Counted from the first letter of the stretch, positions 38,002 through 47,662 are shown. The stretch: DNA of 64,000 nt from Qipengyuania algicida (GCF_009828025.1 NZ_WTYA01000001.1:372001-436000), one strand, 5' to 3'. Numbers and translations: made by a program. Notes: generated by a model from the sequence alone, not told the origin.

Positions 38002-38754
38002 TCAGATCATCGAGTAGAATCGCCCTGCACCCCATCCCATGCCCACCGACAACACCACTGCAATCAGGCCGTAAGCGAGGGAATCGTGCTGAGCAGTGCT
38101 GGCGATAAAGCGTTCGAACCCGACCTTTTTCACATCGACATCGGTCTGAGCGGAAGCGATGACCCTGCCGTTCGCAATGGCGAAAGTTTCGGCGGTGTAA
38201 GTGCCGGTCACGACATTCGACGGCAAATCAATGCGAGCTTGGTACAAAACCTTTCCGCTGACGGTAACTCCGCCAATGTTCTCCTTATACAATCCCTCGC
38301 GGCTGCGCAGGTCGACCAAACCCTCGGCAAAACGCCGCTGGCGGACGGGATCAATGACCCCACTAGGAGAAAGCTGAATGTATTTCGTCCCGAATTCGTA
38401 GATCGCAGCGGTTTTCTCGTCGACGATGTCCTTGATCGGACGAGTGCTGGCGACCGCAAAAAAAGAAGGCGCCGAGCGGAAATCGGTGCTGTCGGAGTTG
38501 ATCCAGATGCCGCCGAAACGCTCCTTTTCGCGCAGACGGATCGGCTCTGATGGCCCTTGCAAGACCACAACGATGTCATAGTCCTGGCCGCCCACGCGGC
38601 CTGCCGGATCGAGGATCGCTCCGAACAGTAGCAGTTCGGTACCTTTGAACCCCTGCCGCACCTGCACCTCGTGCTGCGAAACCTCAGGCACCAGCACCGG
38701 ATCGCGCGCTCCTATCGCAAACACAGCGAACAAGGCCAGAAGCGCCGCTCTCAC
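38002..38754 (-). CDS. TIGR02186/Alph_Pro_TM family membrane protein
   Basis: 250 aa with an N-terminal signal-like helix (LLALFAVFAIGA), a periplasmic beta-rich middle (VRQGFKGTELLLFGAI; YDIVVVLQGPSEPIRLREKE; GIWINSDSTDFRSAPSFFAV) and one C-terminal helix (LAYGLIAVVLSVGMGWGAG). These match the alphaproteobacterial TIGR02186 family, which is usually found beside a TauE/SafE-type transporter, as here (overlap ATGA). Function not proven; probably an accessory to the transporter. Confidence 0.9.
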   Translation of the reverse strand: MRAALLALFAVFAIGARDPVLVPEVSQHEVQVRQGFKGTELLLFGAILDPAGRVGGQDYDIVVVLQGPSEPIRLREKERFGGIWINSDSTDFRSAPSFFAVASTRPIKDIVDEKTAAIYEFGTKYIQLSPSGVIDPVRQRRFAEGLVDLRSREGLYKENIGGVTVSGKVLYQARIDLPSNVVTGTYTAETFAIANGRVIASAQTDVDVKKVGFERFIASTAQHDSLAYGLIAVVLSVGMGWGAGRFYSMI

Positions 38755-39662
38755 AGTGCCGATACCGTAAACAGCTCGTCCGGCCTGACACCCAGGCCGA
38801 AGAGCATCTTGAACGCGATCAGCAGAACCACTGCCGCCAGCACCAGCCGCAGTACCTCGGGCTTGGCACGTCCGGCGAACTGCGTCCCCATCTGTGCGCC
38901 GGTGACCGATCCAATCAACAACAGCGCAACCAGCACCATGTCGACCGCATGCGTGGTCAGCGAATGCATCATCGTGGCGAGAATGGTGGTAAAGACCACA
39001 TTATACAGACTGGTCCCGACCACGACATTGGCGCTCATCCCCAGCACGTAGAGCATGGCAGGAATCAGCAGGAAGCCGCCACCGATGCCCATCAACATCG
39101 ACAATATGCCCACCACCATGCCCAGTATCAGCGGTGCGAGCGGAGAAATATACAGCCCTGATCGATAGAACCGCCAACGCCACGGCAAGGCGCTGACCAG
39201 TGGATGGTGGCGTCGGCGGCGTGGGGCCGCAGTGCCCTTGCCCGAATTGCGGAGCGCCTGCCACGCCTCGCGCGCCATCATCGCTCCGATCGAACCGAGC
39301 AGCACAACGTAGAGCGCGCTGATGACCACGTCGATCTGGCCGATGGAGCGGAAAAAGCGGAACAGCAACGAACCGATGCCAGCGCCAATGCCTCCGCCAA
39401 CGACCATTACCGAACCCATCCGGTAATCGACGCCATTGCGCTTGGAATGCGCGAACAGGCCCGACACGCTGGCGCCGGTTACCTGGGTCGTAGCAGATGC
39501 CGCAGCGACCGTCGGCGGAACACCGTAGAAGATCAGCAGTGGCGTGGTCAGGAATCCCCCGCCGATCCCGAATAGTCCGGACAGCATTCCCGTAACCAGG
39601 CCAAGGGCGACGATCACCAGCCCATTGACCGAAAGATTCGCAATCGGGAGGTAAACGTCCAT
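38751..39662 (-). CDS. TauE/SafE-family sulfite/organic anion exporter-like permease
   Basis: 303 aa with about eight membrane helices and the family motifs GMLSGLFGIGGGFLTTPLLI, VNVATATTQ-like AAASATTQVTGA and the second-half repeat GILSMLMGIGGGFLLIPAML, reflecting the internal duplication of the TauE/SafE fold. Exports a sulfur compound or organic anion; the precise substrate is unknown. Overlaps its TIGR02186 partner. Confidence 0.9.
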   Translation of the reverse strand: MDVYLPIANLSVNGLVIVALGLVTGMLSGLFGIGGGFLTTPLLIFYGVPPTVAAASATTQVTGASVSGLFAHSKRNGVDYRMGSVMVVGGGIGAGIGSLLFRFFRSIGQIDVVISALYVVLLGSIGAMMAREAWQALRNSGKGTAAPRRRRHHPLVSALPWRWRFYRSGLYISPLAPLILGMVVGILSMLMGIGGGFLLIPAMLYVLGMSANVVVGTSLYNVVFTTILATMMHSLTTHAVDMVLVALLLIGSVTGAQMGTQFAGRAKPEVLRLVLAAVVLLIAFKMLFGLGVRPDELFTVSAL

Positions 39663-39719
39663 ATGGCACGCCGTATCGCAGGCGTGGGCCAGTGGGAAGG
39701 CGGTGGTGATCGTTCCGGC

Positions 39720-40883
39720 TTAAAAGCCAGTCGACAGGGTCAAAGCTGCACCACTTGCAGGTTCGGCGTCGCCCAACACCCGTAGTCTGTAATCGAGTGC
39801 CACACGCGCCGGTACCGGCCCGATAGAGAGGGAGAGGCTGGCACTTGGGCCGACATCCAGCCGCTTCGCGCCCTTCTGAATGCCAGCCCTCGTTCCTGCA
39901 CCCGCATTCAGACGCGTATCGCCACGTTGCGCCAAGGTACGCTCTGCGACCAAGCTCCCATCAGCGAAAGCGGTTGCGTAAGAGCCGCCGACATAGCCCG
40001 CCTGAACATAGCCGCGCGCGGCAAAATCCAATGGCAAGCCCGCATTATCAATCCCGGTCGTAACGAAAATCGCAGGCCTGATTTCGGTGCCCCCTGCTCG
40101 CCGCGTTGCGCGTGCTTCCATATGGGCGGAAATTGGCTAGGCTGAAAAAGGGCGCGCGGAGAAGCCAGCAGCCAGTTCGCTCTCGCTCTGTCGCACGAGA
40201 CCTTGGCTCGCACGAAGTTACGCGGCGGCGCGGTGGCCACCCGATGCTGGCGCGAGCCGATAGCGCAGGACGGCACCTATCTGACTAAGTCCGTAGACGG
40301 GTGGCCGAACGCCCCCGATCGCTGCATTTGCGTTCGATCCTTGCCGCAGAAATAGCCAGCCATCCGCCGACCACCGGTCGCTTCCTCCGGTCTTGGAAGG
40401 GGTTTGCCCGCGCGCAAAATCCGACACTTCCGCTCGCGCCTGGGGCTGCGTGACGACGGATCGTTCGTCGCCTGTTTGCTGCGTCGACAGAACTCGTGCC
40501 ACTGCAGCCGGAATTGGCAAATCGCACATGGCAGCCATCCACAACAGGGTTTGACCCGCAGCCATTTTATCCTTGCACATTTCGCCCTAAACGATCGGAC
40601 GCTGGAGCAAAGGTGCAGGTTCTGGCAGGAAATGTGAATCGACATCGCTGGAAGTGTCGCTACCATCTCCTTGCGCCTGCTTCATCGTCGCGGCATCCGG
40701 CGCATCGCGACCGGCCTGACTCGCCAAAGCAGGCCTTGGAATCGGCAGGTAACGCAATCGTTCGGATACCGGTAGTTGGATCACGCTAGCGCGAAAAACG
40801 ATCCAGCCGATCAGGATGATCGCGATAACAGCCAGCGGCCGCCCCTTGATCTTGGCAGGTGACGGCCCCCAACCGCGCTTCAT
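39720..40883 (-). pseudogene. Decayed envelope gene (partner of the glycosyltransferase), three in-frame stops
   Basis: A single reading frame runs from ATG 40883 (MKRGWGPSPAKIKGRPLAVI, a membrane helix follows) to the stop at 39720, with three nonsense codons in that same frame: TAG at 40587-40589, TAA at 40218-40220 and TAG at 40137-40139. There is no frame change between them. The C-terminal part has a barrel-like pattern (GYVQAGYVGG; LDVGPSASLSLSIGPVPARV; ALTLSTGF). It resembles the outer-membrane-type protein that follows NfrB-like glycosyltransferases in sphingomonads (recalled from family knowledge). Its ATG overlaps the glycosyltransferase stop by ATGA. Probably a pseudogene; assembly error seems unlikely to give three stops. 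Confidence 0.7.
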
Positions 40884-42269
40884 GCTGACAATCCCTGCGC
40901 CACTGAGCGGACCGGATGACTGGAATGCTCGGTCTTGTCCCATTTTACGGGCGCACCATTCAGGCTGCGAGCATAGGCAACCAAAGCTCGGCGTCCGGCA
41001 ATGATCGCAATCGTGTTCGAGACGACGACACGTGGGATGGCCAGTGCTCCCTGCCTCAATCCATGCTCACGCGCGGTGAACACGGCGCGCAACACCACGC
41101 GCCATAAAAGCGAGACGGAGTTCGCCCAAAGCAGGATCGCGAGAGCAGGAGAAATTGTCATCGGAGTAACAGTTCCAAGTGATTCCAATAGCAACCGCAC
41201 CGAATTGACGACGATCAACACAGAGGCAACGGCCAGCAAAAGCGCGGCGAACGGTCCACGGGCGGTCGCGCAACTGCTTCCACAGATCGGCGATTCCGCC
41301 GCTCCAGCCAAGTCGGTCCCAGCCCTGCAACGCTATTCCGTGAACCCAGCGGGTCATCTGACGAACTGCAGCACTGAGCTGAGCGGGAAAAGAGGCCCGC
41401 CTGGCAATCACGCGACCTTGTTCAGTCCTCGCACGCAGACACCTCGTCTCTCCGCCAAGAGCGGGCACCAATTGGCCGAGTTCATAGTCTTCGGTCAGCG
41501 CTCCAGCAGCAAACGGCCCGTCCCCTCCTCGGACGCGGTCGAGTCGCTCGATCATTACCCGGTCGATCGCACAGCCGACACCTGCACCGGGTATGGCCGC
41601 ACCCATAGCCTGGCGCACGACCATCGTCTTGCCATGGGATTCGGCGAACTCATCGCTGTAATGGCCCGATATCCAGGGCGACTCCGGATGCGGCAAGGCA
41701 AGCACCGGCAATTGGATGAACTCGGCCTCCTCCATGCCGCGGTCGAGCAGGTGCAGGGCAGCCGGGTCCACCATGTCTTCCGCGTCCTGCAACACCACCA
41801 TGCGAACCCGACGGCCATAGCGCTGCTCGTCGAGCCAAAGCGCGCGATAGAGCCGGTTCAGGCAATCAGCCTTGCAGGTCGGCCCTTGGAGATCGTGAAC
41901 CACGATCCGCAAACGCGAATCCCCTGCCGCGGCGTTCATTGTCACCGAAATGGTCGCTTTGTTGCACCGATAGCATCCCACATAGAGCCGCAATTTTTCA
42001 TCGCGCCAGATATCAAGTGCTTGTCGAATCGTATCGCCGATCACCCGATCCTCGCGCCATGCTGGAATGAACACGGCACAGAGCCCGCGCAGCGGTTCAC
42101 TCGCAAGCTCGCGCTCGGCGACCCGTTTGCCTTTCGCGCGTCCGGTCAGCCTGAACCAGCAATAGGCAAGATCGACGAGCAATTCATCGAGTGCCCCGAT
42201 CAAAAAGAAGACCGCCTCAAACAGCAACAATTCATGATTTAGCAGCGCAAACCAATCGGCTGCCGACAA
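40880..42269 (-). pseudogene. NfrB-like family 2 glycosyltransferase, broken by one frameshift
   Basis: The first ~340 codons encode a membrane-linked GT2 enzyme: a hydrophobic start (TTG 42269, LLLFEAVFFLIGALDELLVD), AVFIPAWREDRVIG, VVLQDAEDMVDP, LTEDYELGQL and RQMTRWVHGI (the D, D, TED, QxxRW-like catalytic set of processive glycosyltransferases). Near 41260-41262 (GGG) the frame shifts by one base; reading the other frame restores the membrane helices (AALLLAVASVLIVV...) and a C-terminus that ends at 40880 with ATGA overlap to the next gene. One extra base is therefore enough to explain the break: either a recent mutation or a sequencing error. NfrB/NfrA systems in E. coli secrete an exopolysaccharide that phage N4 uses as receptor. 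Confidence 0.8.
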
Positions 42270-42375
42270 ATCCTACCAACGCAATGTCTTGCGACCCCCT
42301 GTATTTTCCCCGAGCGAAACCTAAACGGTGACCACAGAACTTGCAACGCCAGCGCAATTGCGAAATGAAACGTGA

Positions 42376-43647
42376 ATGAGCAACTCACAAGATTCAGATA
42401 ACGTCCTTCCAGCTGCACCAGCCAAAGTGATCAAGACGCTGGTTGCGCCCGTACGGGCTCTGTTCGTTGGCGATGCCTCGGCCGGGGTGTTACTGATCCT
42501 TGTGGCGGCCGCAGCGCTGATCGTCGCAAATTCGCCGCTCGCCGAACAGTATTATGAGCTGTTTCATGACGCGCTTTATCCCGCGGCGAGCTTCAAGCTG
42601 AACACCTGGCATCTGTGGATCAATGACGGTTTGATGGCGATATTCTTCTTCGTCGTCGGGCTGGAAGTGAAGCGCGAGATGATCGAGGGACAATTATCGA
42701 CGGCGGAACAGCGCCGTCTTCCCGGACTGGCAGCAGTTGCGGGCATGGCTATGCCTGCGGTGATTTTCGTCTTGATCGTCGGCGGAAAATCGCAGGTTCT
42801 CCACGGCTGGGCGATCCCGGCTGCAACCGACATTGCTTTCGCCATGGGCGTCATGGGCCTGCTGGGCAACCGCGTGCCGGCTTCGCTCAGGCTGTTCCTG
42901 CTGACAGTCGCGATCGTCGACGATATCGGAGCGGTGCTGATCATCGCGGTGTTCTATACCGCCAATTTGCAAGGACTGTGGCTCGTGTTCGCCGCGCTGG
43001 TGGTGGGCGTGATGATCGCGCTTAACCGGATGAAGGTGTCATCCATGCCCGCCTATATCGCACTGTCTTTGGTGCTGTGGTATTGCGTGCTGCATTCCGG
43101 GGTTCATGCCACGATCGCTGGAGTTGCCGCGGCGCTGACGATTCCGATGTACAGCAAGGACGGCAAGAGCATACTGGGACGTATGGAGCACGCGCTTGCT
43201 CCCTGGAGCGCCTATCTCATCGTTCCCGTATTCGGTTTCGCCAATGCGGGTGTGCATATGGGCGGTCTTGGCTGGGAAGGTGTCTTTGCGCCGCTCCCAT
43301 TGGCGATTGGCGCAGGACTGTTCTTTGGCAAGCAACTGGGTATCTTCAGTTGCATCGCAGTGGCGGACAGGATCGGCTTCGCACCCCGCCCCAAAAACGC
43401 CAGCTGGCCGGAAATCTGGGGGGTCTCAATCCTCTGCGGGATCGGTTTCACCATGTCGCTGTTTATCGGCGAACTCGCCTTCCCCGGCGCGGGCAAGCTC
43501 GCCATGGAACACCGCGAGGAAGCCAAGATCGGCATCCTCGGCGGTTCAATCCTGTCGGCGACGCTGGGTTATATCGTCCTGAGGCTGACCACCCAGCATT
43601 CCGAAGAAGACGAACAGGACGAAGGCGACAGTACCGCCAGCGCCTGA
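42376..43647 (+). CDS. nhaA: Na+/H+ antiporter NhaA
   Basis: 423 aa with about twelve membrane helices. The ion-binding pair is in LTVAIVDDIGAVLII (two adjacent Asp), and the opening loop INDGLMAIFFFVVGLEVKRE and FANAGVHMG match NhaA. Exchanges two protons for one Na+ to keep pH and sodium balance, consistent with a marine or saline habitat of such bacteria. The acidic tail (EEDEQDEGD) is unusual in length. It diverges from the decayed glycosyltransferase locus. Confidence 0.97.
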   Translation: MSNSQDSDNVLPAAPAKVIKTLVAPVRALFVGDASAGVLLILVAAAALIVANSPLAEQYYELFHDALYPAASFKLNTWHLWINDGLMAIFFFVVGLEVKREMIEGQLSTAEQRRLPGLAAVAGMAMPAVIFVLIVGGKSQVLHGWAIPAATDIAFAMGVMGLLGNRVPASLRLFLLTVAIVDDIGAVLIIAVFYTANLQGLWLVFAALVVGVMIALNRMKVSSMPAYIALSLVLWYCVLHSGVHATIAGVAAALTIPMYSKDGKSILGRMEHALAPWSAYLIVPVFGFANAGVHMGGLGWEGVFAPLPLAIGAGLFFGKQLGIFSCIAVADRIGFAPRPKNASWPEIWGVSILCGIGFTMSLFIGELAFPGAGKLAMEHREEAKIGILGGSILSATLGYIVLRLTTQHSEEDEQDEGDSTASA

Positions 43648-43653
43648 CCTGGC

Positions 43654-44103
43654 TTACCAGCTACCGGTGTTTTCCATGCTTGCCCAGGGTTCCTTGGGTT
43701 CGAGATATCCGTCCTGCAGTAACTCGACCGAAATCCCATCGGGCGATTTGACGAAGGCCATGTGCCCGTCGCGCGGCGGACGGTGGATCGTGTGCCCGGC
43801 GTCCATCAGCCGCTGGCACGTCTCGTAAACATCGTCCACACGATAGGCGAGGTGACCGAAATTACGTCCACCATCATATTCTTCCGCCGCACCGCCGTCT
43901 TCGGGCGGCCAGTTATACGTCAGTTCGACCTCGGCGACATTTTCTTGCCCGGGTGCGGCCAGAAAGATCAACGTGAAACGCGCCGCTTCGACGTCGAACC
44001 GGCGTACCTCTTCAAGGCCGATCAGTTTGAAAAAATCGATCGCAGCGTCGGGGTCTGACACCCTGATCATGCTGTGAAGATATTTGACCACTATTGGCTC
44101 CAT
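43654..44103 (-). CDS. gloA: Lactoylglutathione lyase (glyoxalase I), VOC family
   Basis: 149 aa with the GloA metal-site pattern: LHSMIRVSDPDAAIDFF (His), AEVELTYNW (Glu), GHLAYRVDDVYETC (His) and GISVELLQDGYLEP (Glu). Converts the hemithioacetal of methylglyoxal and glutathione to S-lactoylglutathione. Convergent with nhaA with a 6-bp gap. Confidence 0.93.
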   Translation of the reverse strand: MEPIVVKYLHSMIRVSDPDAAIDFFKLIGLEEVRRFDVEAARFTLIFLAAPGQENVAEVELTYNWPPEDGGAAEEYDGGRNFGHLAYRVDDVYETCQRLMDAGHTIHRPPRDGHMAFVKSPDGISVELLQDGYLEPKEPWASMENTGSW

Positions 44104-44422
44104 CCATCGATGCTAAAGTACTGTTCGTAGCGACCCACACAGCAGCTGTCGCAACAACAATGCTGCCGGGCAGAACGCTTATACCCGATCATACATATGA
44201 AACCGCCGCCCGTTCCACCCCATTATGGATGGCGCAGCAATCGCTTCTATGGATTCATTGGTCGTCGGCCTCCCGCTCGGCTACGAAAGCCCTTTTCGAT
44301 TGGGGCGCGATCCGGCGATGCAGACGGTTGGGTACCAAAGATGCGCCGCTCAGAAGGGTGCGCGCGTAGTCGCTGCAGCCTTTTCACTCGCTGAGCACCG
44401 CAATGCGAATCGTTAGAAGAGT
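44104..44422 (+). other. Intergenic region with no supported gene
   Basis: About 320 bp between the gloA start and the porin terminator. Several short frames are open on both strands (for example 44197-44394 plus), but none has a ribosome site or recognisable protein, and they overlap each other. It probably holds the gloA promoter and nothing else I can name. Confidence 0.4.
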
Positions 44423-44452
44423 GGCGGAGCCGGATCAATGCCCGGCCCCGCC
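44423..44452 (-). terminator. Terminator of the TorF-type porin gene
   Basis: An 11-bp GC-rich stem (44423-44433 with 44442-44452, one G:U pair, about 8-nt loop) lies 16 bp after the porin stop codon on the minus strand. The following T-run is weak (ACTCTTCT). Confidence 0.6.
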
Positions 44453-44467
44453 AAAGCAAACAATGCG

Positions 44468-45226
44468 TTAGAAGCTGACGCCGAGCGTCCCGACAATCGC
44501 ATCGTCGGTCAAACCGTCGACAGACGGACCGTCGGTACCGATGTAAGATACGCCGAGGTTGAGCTTGCCGAGAACCGTGGCACTTGCCCCAATCGACCAG
44601 TCCCAGCCGTTCATGTCGCTGGTCCCGGCAAGAAAGGCAGGTGCCAGCGGACCATCGGTATATCCCAAATGCGCGGACAGCGAGATCGGGGTCTGCGGAA
44701 TTCCCGCACTCAGCTCACCATGCAGGTAGAGGTTGTCGTCGTTGGCGAGCGCATCCTGCTTCCACGCATAATTGACCCCCAGCTTGGCCTCGACTGGCCC
44801 CACCGTGGTCGAAAGGGTCGCATAAGGCTCGAAGAATTCGGCGTTAAAACCCGTCACATTGGTTGGATAGGCATAGTAGAGCAGGCCCCCGTCGAAGCTG
44901 AGACCTTCGGTGAGCTTGCCGCTCCAGCCGCCGAACAAGTCGAGCTCCATTTCACCGAGAGCGTCCCCGCCCTTGATCGAAGATCCCCAGGTGCCGACGT
45001 AGAAACCGCTTTCGTGCGTAAGCGTGATGCCACCCTGAATGGCAGGATCGCCTCCGGTCTGGGAGATACCGCGGAAACGATAATCGGTCACAAACGTAGC
45101 ACTACCGGAAATCGTGACCGGCGGATCTGCAGCAGGGGCTGCATCCTGCGCAAAGACAGGCGCGGCAGAAAAAATGCTCGCCAAGGCGAGAGTTGCGGCC
45201 AGTGGGCCACGCGAGGACAAAAGCAT
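44468..45226 (-). CDS. TorF-family putative porin (TIGR02001)
   Basis: 252 aa. A signal peptide (about 1-27, ends in PVFAQ) is followed by a barrel of alternating strands: FVTDYRFRGISQTGGDPAIQ, FYVGTWGSS, GEMELDLFGGWSG, GLLYYAYPTN and final strands ending in a terminal Phe (VGTLGVSF). The FVTDYRFRGIS and WGS motifs are diagnostic for TIGR02001. An outer-membrane channel of unknown specificity. It diverges from the phosphatase gene at 45497, with a 270-bp gap that should contain both promoters. Confidence 0.92.
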   Translation of the reverse strand: MLLSSRGPLAATLALASIFSAAPVFAQDAAPAADPPVTISGSATFVTDYRFRGISQTGGDPAIQGGITLTHESGFYVGTWGSSIKGGDALGEMELDLFGGWSGKLTEGLSFDGGLLYYAYPTNVTGFNAEFFEPYATLSTTVGPVEAKLGVNYAWKQDALANDDNLYLHGELSAGIPQTPISLSAHLGYTDGPLAPAFLAGTSDMNGWDWSIGASATVLGKLNLGVSYIGTDGPSVDGLTDDAIVGTLGVSF

Positions 45227-45496
45227 GACAATCTCCTTGATGTCTGTCGCTTCGTCCCACCTGCGGGCTTGCCGGGCCCGGATTAATCGGGTCCTCGCTG
45301 CAAGTCCGACACTATCTTTCGTAAAATGCGCTGGTTTGGCAAGAAAGAATCTCTACGTCCGTATGTCGCACCGACAAAGCGTGGCTATTGTGCAACTGCG
45401 AACGTCGTTAAGCCCGGTTTCATCGGTTGCCGCTAAAGGCCGCAAAGCCTATCTGCCCTCCGCCGCGTCCTCTTTTCGAACCGAATTCTGACAATC

Positions 45497-46300
45497 ATGC
45501 TGCAATCCCTTCGGCAATTCCTGCGTGCAGAACGCCCTTCAACGCGCAAACCGAGCGTGCCGGAGGGCGAACGAATTTATGCGGTTGGCGATATCCACGG
45601 ACGGTTGGACCTGTTCGAGGCGTTGCGCGATGCGATCGATGCGGACGACGCAGCCGCACCTGATGCGAAGACGAGCATCATCCTTTTGGGCGATCTGGTC
45701 GATCGCGGGCCGGACAGCGCGGGCGTGATCGAAGCCGTGCGCGCGTGGCAAAAGGATCGACCCGTGCGCTGCATCCTCGGCAATCACGAAGAAATGTTTC
45801 TCAAGAGTTTTTCCGAGGTCGATGTCCTGCGCCATTTCCTGCGTCACGGCGGGCGGGAGACGATCACCAGTTTCGGACTCGATCGTGCGCAATACAACAT
45901 GCTCACGCTGGAGGACCTCCAGGAAGAAATGCAGCGACTGGTCCCCGGTGACGTGCGCGACTATCTCGCAGACCTCGAAGACCTAATCGTGGTTGGCGAT
46001 TACGCTTTCGTCCATGCGGGCGTGAATCCCGAGCAACCGCTGGACGAGCAGCACACCAGCGACTTGCGCTGGATACGTGATCGCTTCCTGCGTCATGGCG
46101 ATCCACTCAGCCATGTCATCGTTCACGGCCACACCATCAGCGAAGAGGTTACCTTTGCCGGTTTCCGCGTCGGTATCGATACGGGAGCCTATCGCACAGG
46201 GCGGTTGACGGCGTTGGTACTTGAGGGCACCGAGCGACGAATCATTCAGGCCGTCGATGAAGACGGCGTTATTTCTATCGCTGAATCAAGGGGTAAGTAA
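45497..46300 (+). CDS. Metallophosphoesterase (Ser/Thr-phosphatase-like)
   Basis: 267 aa calcineurin-like phosphoesterase with the full metal-binding series YAVGDIHGRLDL, LLGDLVDRGPDS, CILGNHEEMF, FVHAGVNP and VIVHGHTI. Plan resembles bacterial PrpA/Ap4A-hydrolase type phosphatases. The target (phosphoprotein or dinucleotide) cannot be told. It ends one base before the ugd ATG (TAA-ATG), so the two are co-transcribed. Confidence 0.93.
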   Translation: MLQSLRQFLRAERPSTRKPSVPEGERIYAVGDIHGRLDLFEALRDAIDADDAAAPDAKTSIILLGDLVDRGPDSAGVIEAVRAWQKDRPVRCILGNHEEMFLKSFSEVDVLRHFLRHGGRETITSFGLDRAQYNMLTLEDLQEEMQRLVPGDVRDYLADLEDLIVVGDYAFVHAGVNPEQPLDEQHTSDLRWIRDRFLRHGDPLSHVIVHGHTISEEVTFAGFRVGIDTGAYRTGRLTALVLEGTERRIIQAVDEDGVISIAESRGK

Positions 46301-47611
46301 ATGAAGATCGCAATGGTCGGCTCGGGCTATGTCGGCCTCGTCTCGGGTGCATGCTTTGCCGATTTCGGCCACACCGTGGTCTGCATTGACAAGGACCAGT
46401 CGAAGATCGACCGCCTGCATGACGGCATCATGCCGATCTACGAACCGGGGCTGGCAGAACTGGTCGAAAGCAATGTGAAGGCGGGACGGCTGAGCTTCAC
46501 CACCAGCCTCGCCGAAGGGATCAAGGACGCCAACGCCATCTTCATCGCGGTCGGCACGCCCAGCCGCCGGGGCGATGGCCATGCAGATCTGTCTTTCGTC
46601 CATGCGGTCGCACGCGAGATCGGCGAAAACCTTGCCAATGATGTCGTGGTGGTCACCAAATCCACCGTGCCGGTCGGCACCGGCGACGAGGTCGAGCGGA
46701 TTATCGGCGAAAGCGGCAGCAGCCACAAGGTCTCAGTCGTCTCGAACCCCGAGTTTTTGCGTGAAGGCGCGGCGATTGGTGACTTCAAGCGTCCCGACCG
46801 GATCGTGATCGGGGCCGAGGACGAGTTCGGCCAGGAAACCATGCGCGAAGTCTACCGCCCACTGTTCCTCAACGAATCGCCGATCCTCTTCGTCAACCGC
46901 CGCTCGAGCGAGCTGATCAAATACGCCGCCAACGCCTTCCTCGCGACCAAGATCACCTTCATCAACGAGATGGCCGACCTGTGCGAAAAGGTCGGAGCCG
47001 ATGTGCAGGACGTCAGCCGCGGAATCGGGCTGGATGGCCGGATCGGCAAGAAGTTCCTCCATGCCGGCCCCGGCTATGGCGGCTCGTGCTTCCCCAAGGA
47101 CACTTTGGCGCTGCTCAAGACATCGGAAGACTATGACAGCCCGACGCGGATCGTAGAAGCGGTGGTCAAGGCCAATGACACGCGCAAGCGGTCGATGGGG
47201 CGCAAGGTGCTCGATGCCATCGGCGGTGCCGAAGGCGCGCGCGGCAAGAAGGTCGCGCTGCTCGGCCTGACCTTCAAGCCCAACACCGATGACATGCGCG
47301 ATTCGCCTGCCATTGCCGTTGCCCAGACGCTCACCGATGCGGGCGTGGAAGTGGCCGCCTACGATCCTGAAGGCATGGAACTGGCCAAGCCGCTGATGCC
47401 GAATGTGACCATGTGCGAAGGCAGTTATGAAGCAATCGAAGGTGCCGATGCTGTCGCCATTGTCACCGAATGGGACGCCTTCCGTGCGCTCGATCTCGAG
47501 CGGGTGAAGCAAATTGCCAAGGCGCCGGTGCTGGTGGACCTCAGGAACATCTATCGCCCCGAGGACGTGCGCAATCGCGGCTTCACCTATGTGAGCGTAG
47601 GTCGCCCCTAG
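46301..47611 (+). CDS. UDP-glucose 6-dehydrogenase
   Basis: 436 aa nucleotide-sugar dehydrogenase: NAD-binding MVGSGYVGLVSGACFADFGH, the catalytic Cys in GPGYGGSCFPKDTLAL, KYAANAFLATKITFINE and the C-terminal FKPNTDDMRDSPA. Oxidises UDP-glucose to UDP-glucuronate for polysaccharide synthesis. Because it is in the UDP-Glc/GDP-Man family, a close paralogue with other substrate is possible but the length and Cys context fit Ugd. Translated immediately after the phosphatase gene. Confidence 0.93.
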   Translation: MKIAMVGSGYVGLVSGACFADFGHTVVCIDKDQSKIDRLHDGIMPIYEPGLAELVESNVKAGRLSFTTSLAEGIKDANAIFIAVGTPSRRGDGHADLSFVHAVAREIGENLANDVVVVTKSTVPVGTGDEVERIIGESGSSHKVSVVSNPEFLREGAAIGDFKRPDRIVIGAEDEFGQETMREVYRPLFLNESPILFVNRRSSELIKYAANAFLATKITFINEMADLCEKVGADVQDVSRGIGLDGRIGKKFLHAGPGYGGSCFPKDTLALLKTSEDYDSPTRIVEAVVKANDTRKRSMGRKVLDAIGGAEGARGKKVALLGLTFKPNTDDMRDSPAIAVAQTLTDAGVEVAAYDPEGMELAKPLMPNVTMCEGSYEAIEGADAVAIVTEWDAFRALDLERVKQIAKAPVLVDLRNIYRPEDVRNRGFTYVSVGRP

Positions 47612-47627
47612 GAATCGGTTCGGTCAC

Positions 47628-47662
47628 GCTCTATCGCCGCTGAAAACAGCAGAGGATAGAGC
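47628..47662 (+). promoter_or_regulatory. Hairpin covering the acs ribosome binding site
   Basis: GCTCTATC (47628-47635) is exactly complementary to GATAGAGC (47655-47662), which ends directly before the acs ATG and includes part of the AGAGGA ribosome site. Inside, GCTG (47639-47642) pairs with CAGC (47647-47650) across an AAAA loop. The structure could limit ribosome access and act as a translational switch. Confidence 0.5.

Noticed and set aside
39720-40883. Programmed stop read-through or alternative code
   Set aside because: All other genes use TAG and TAA as stops, and the neighbouring gene is also broken, so decay is simpler.
44197-44394. 65-codon frame in the gloA-porin gap
   Set aside because: No ribosome site, no recognisable protein, and other frames overlap it.
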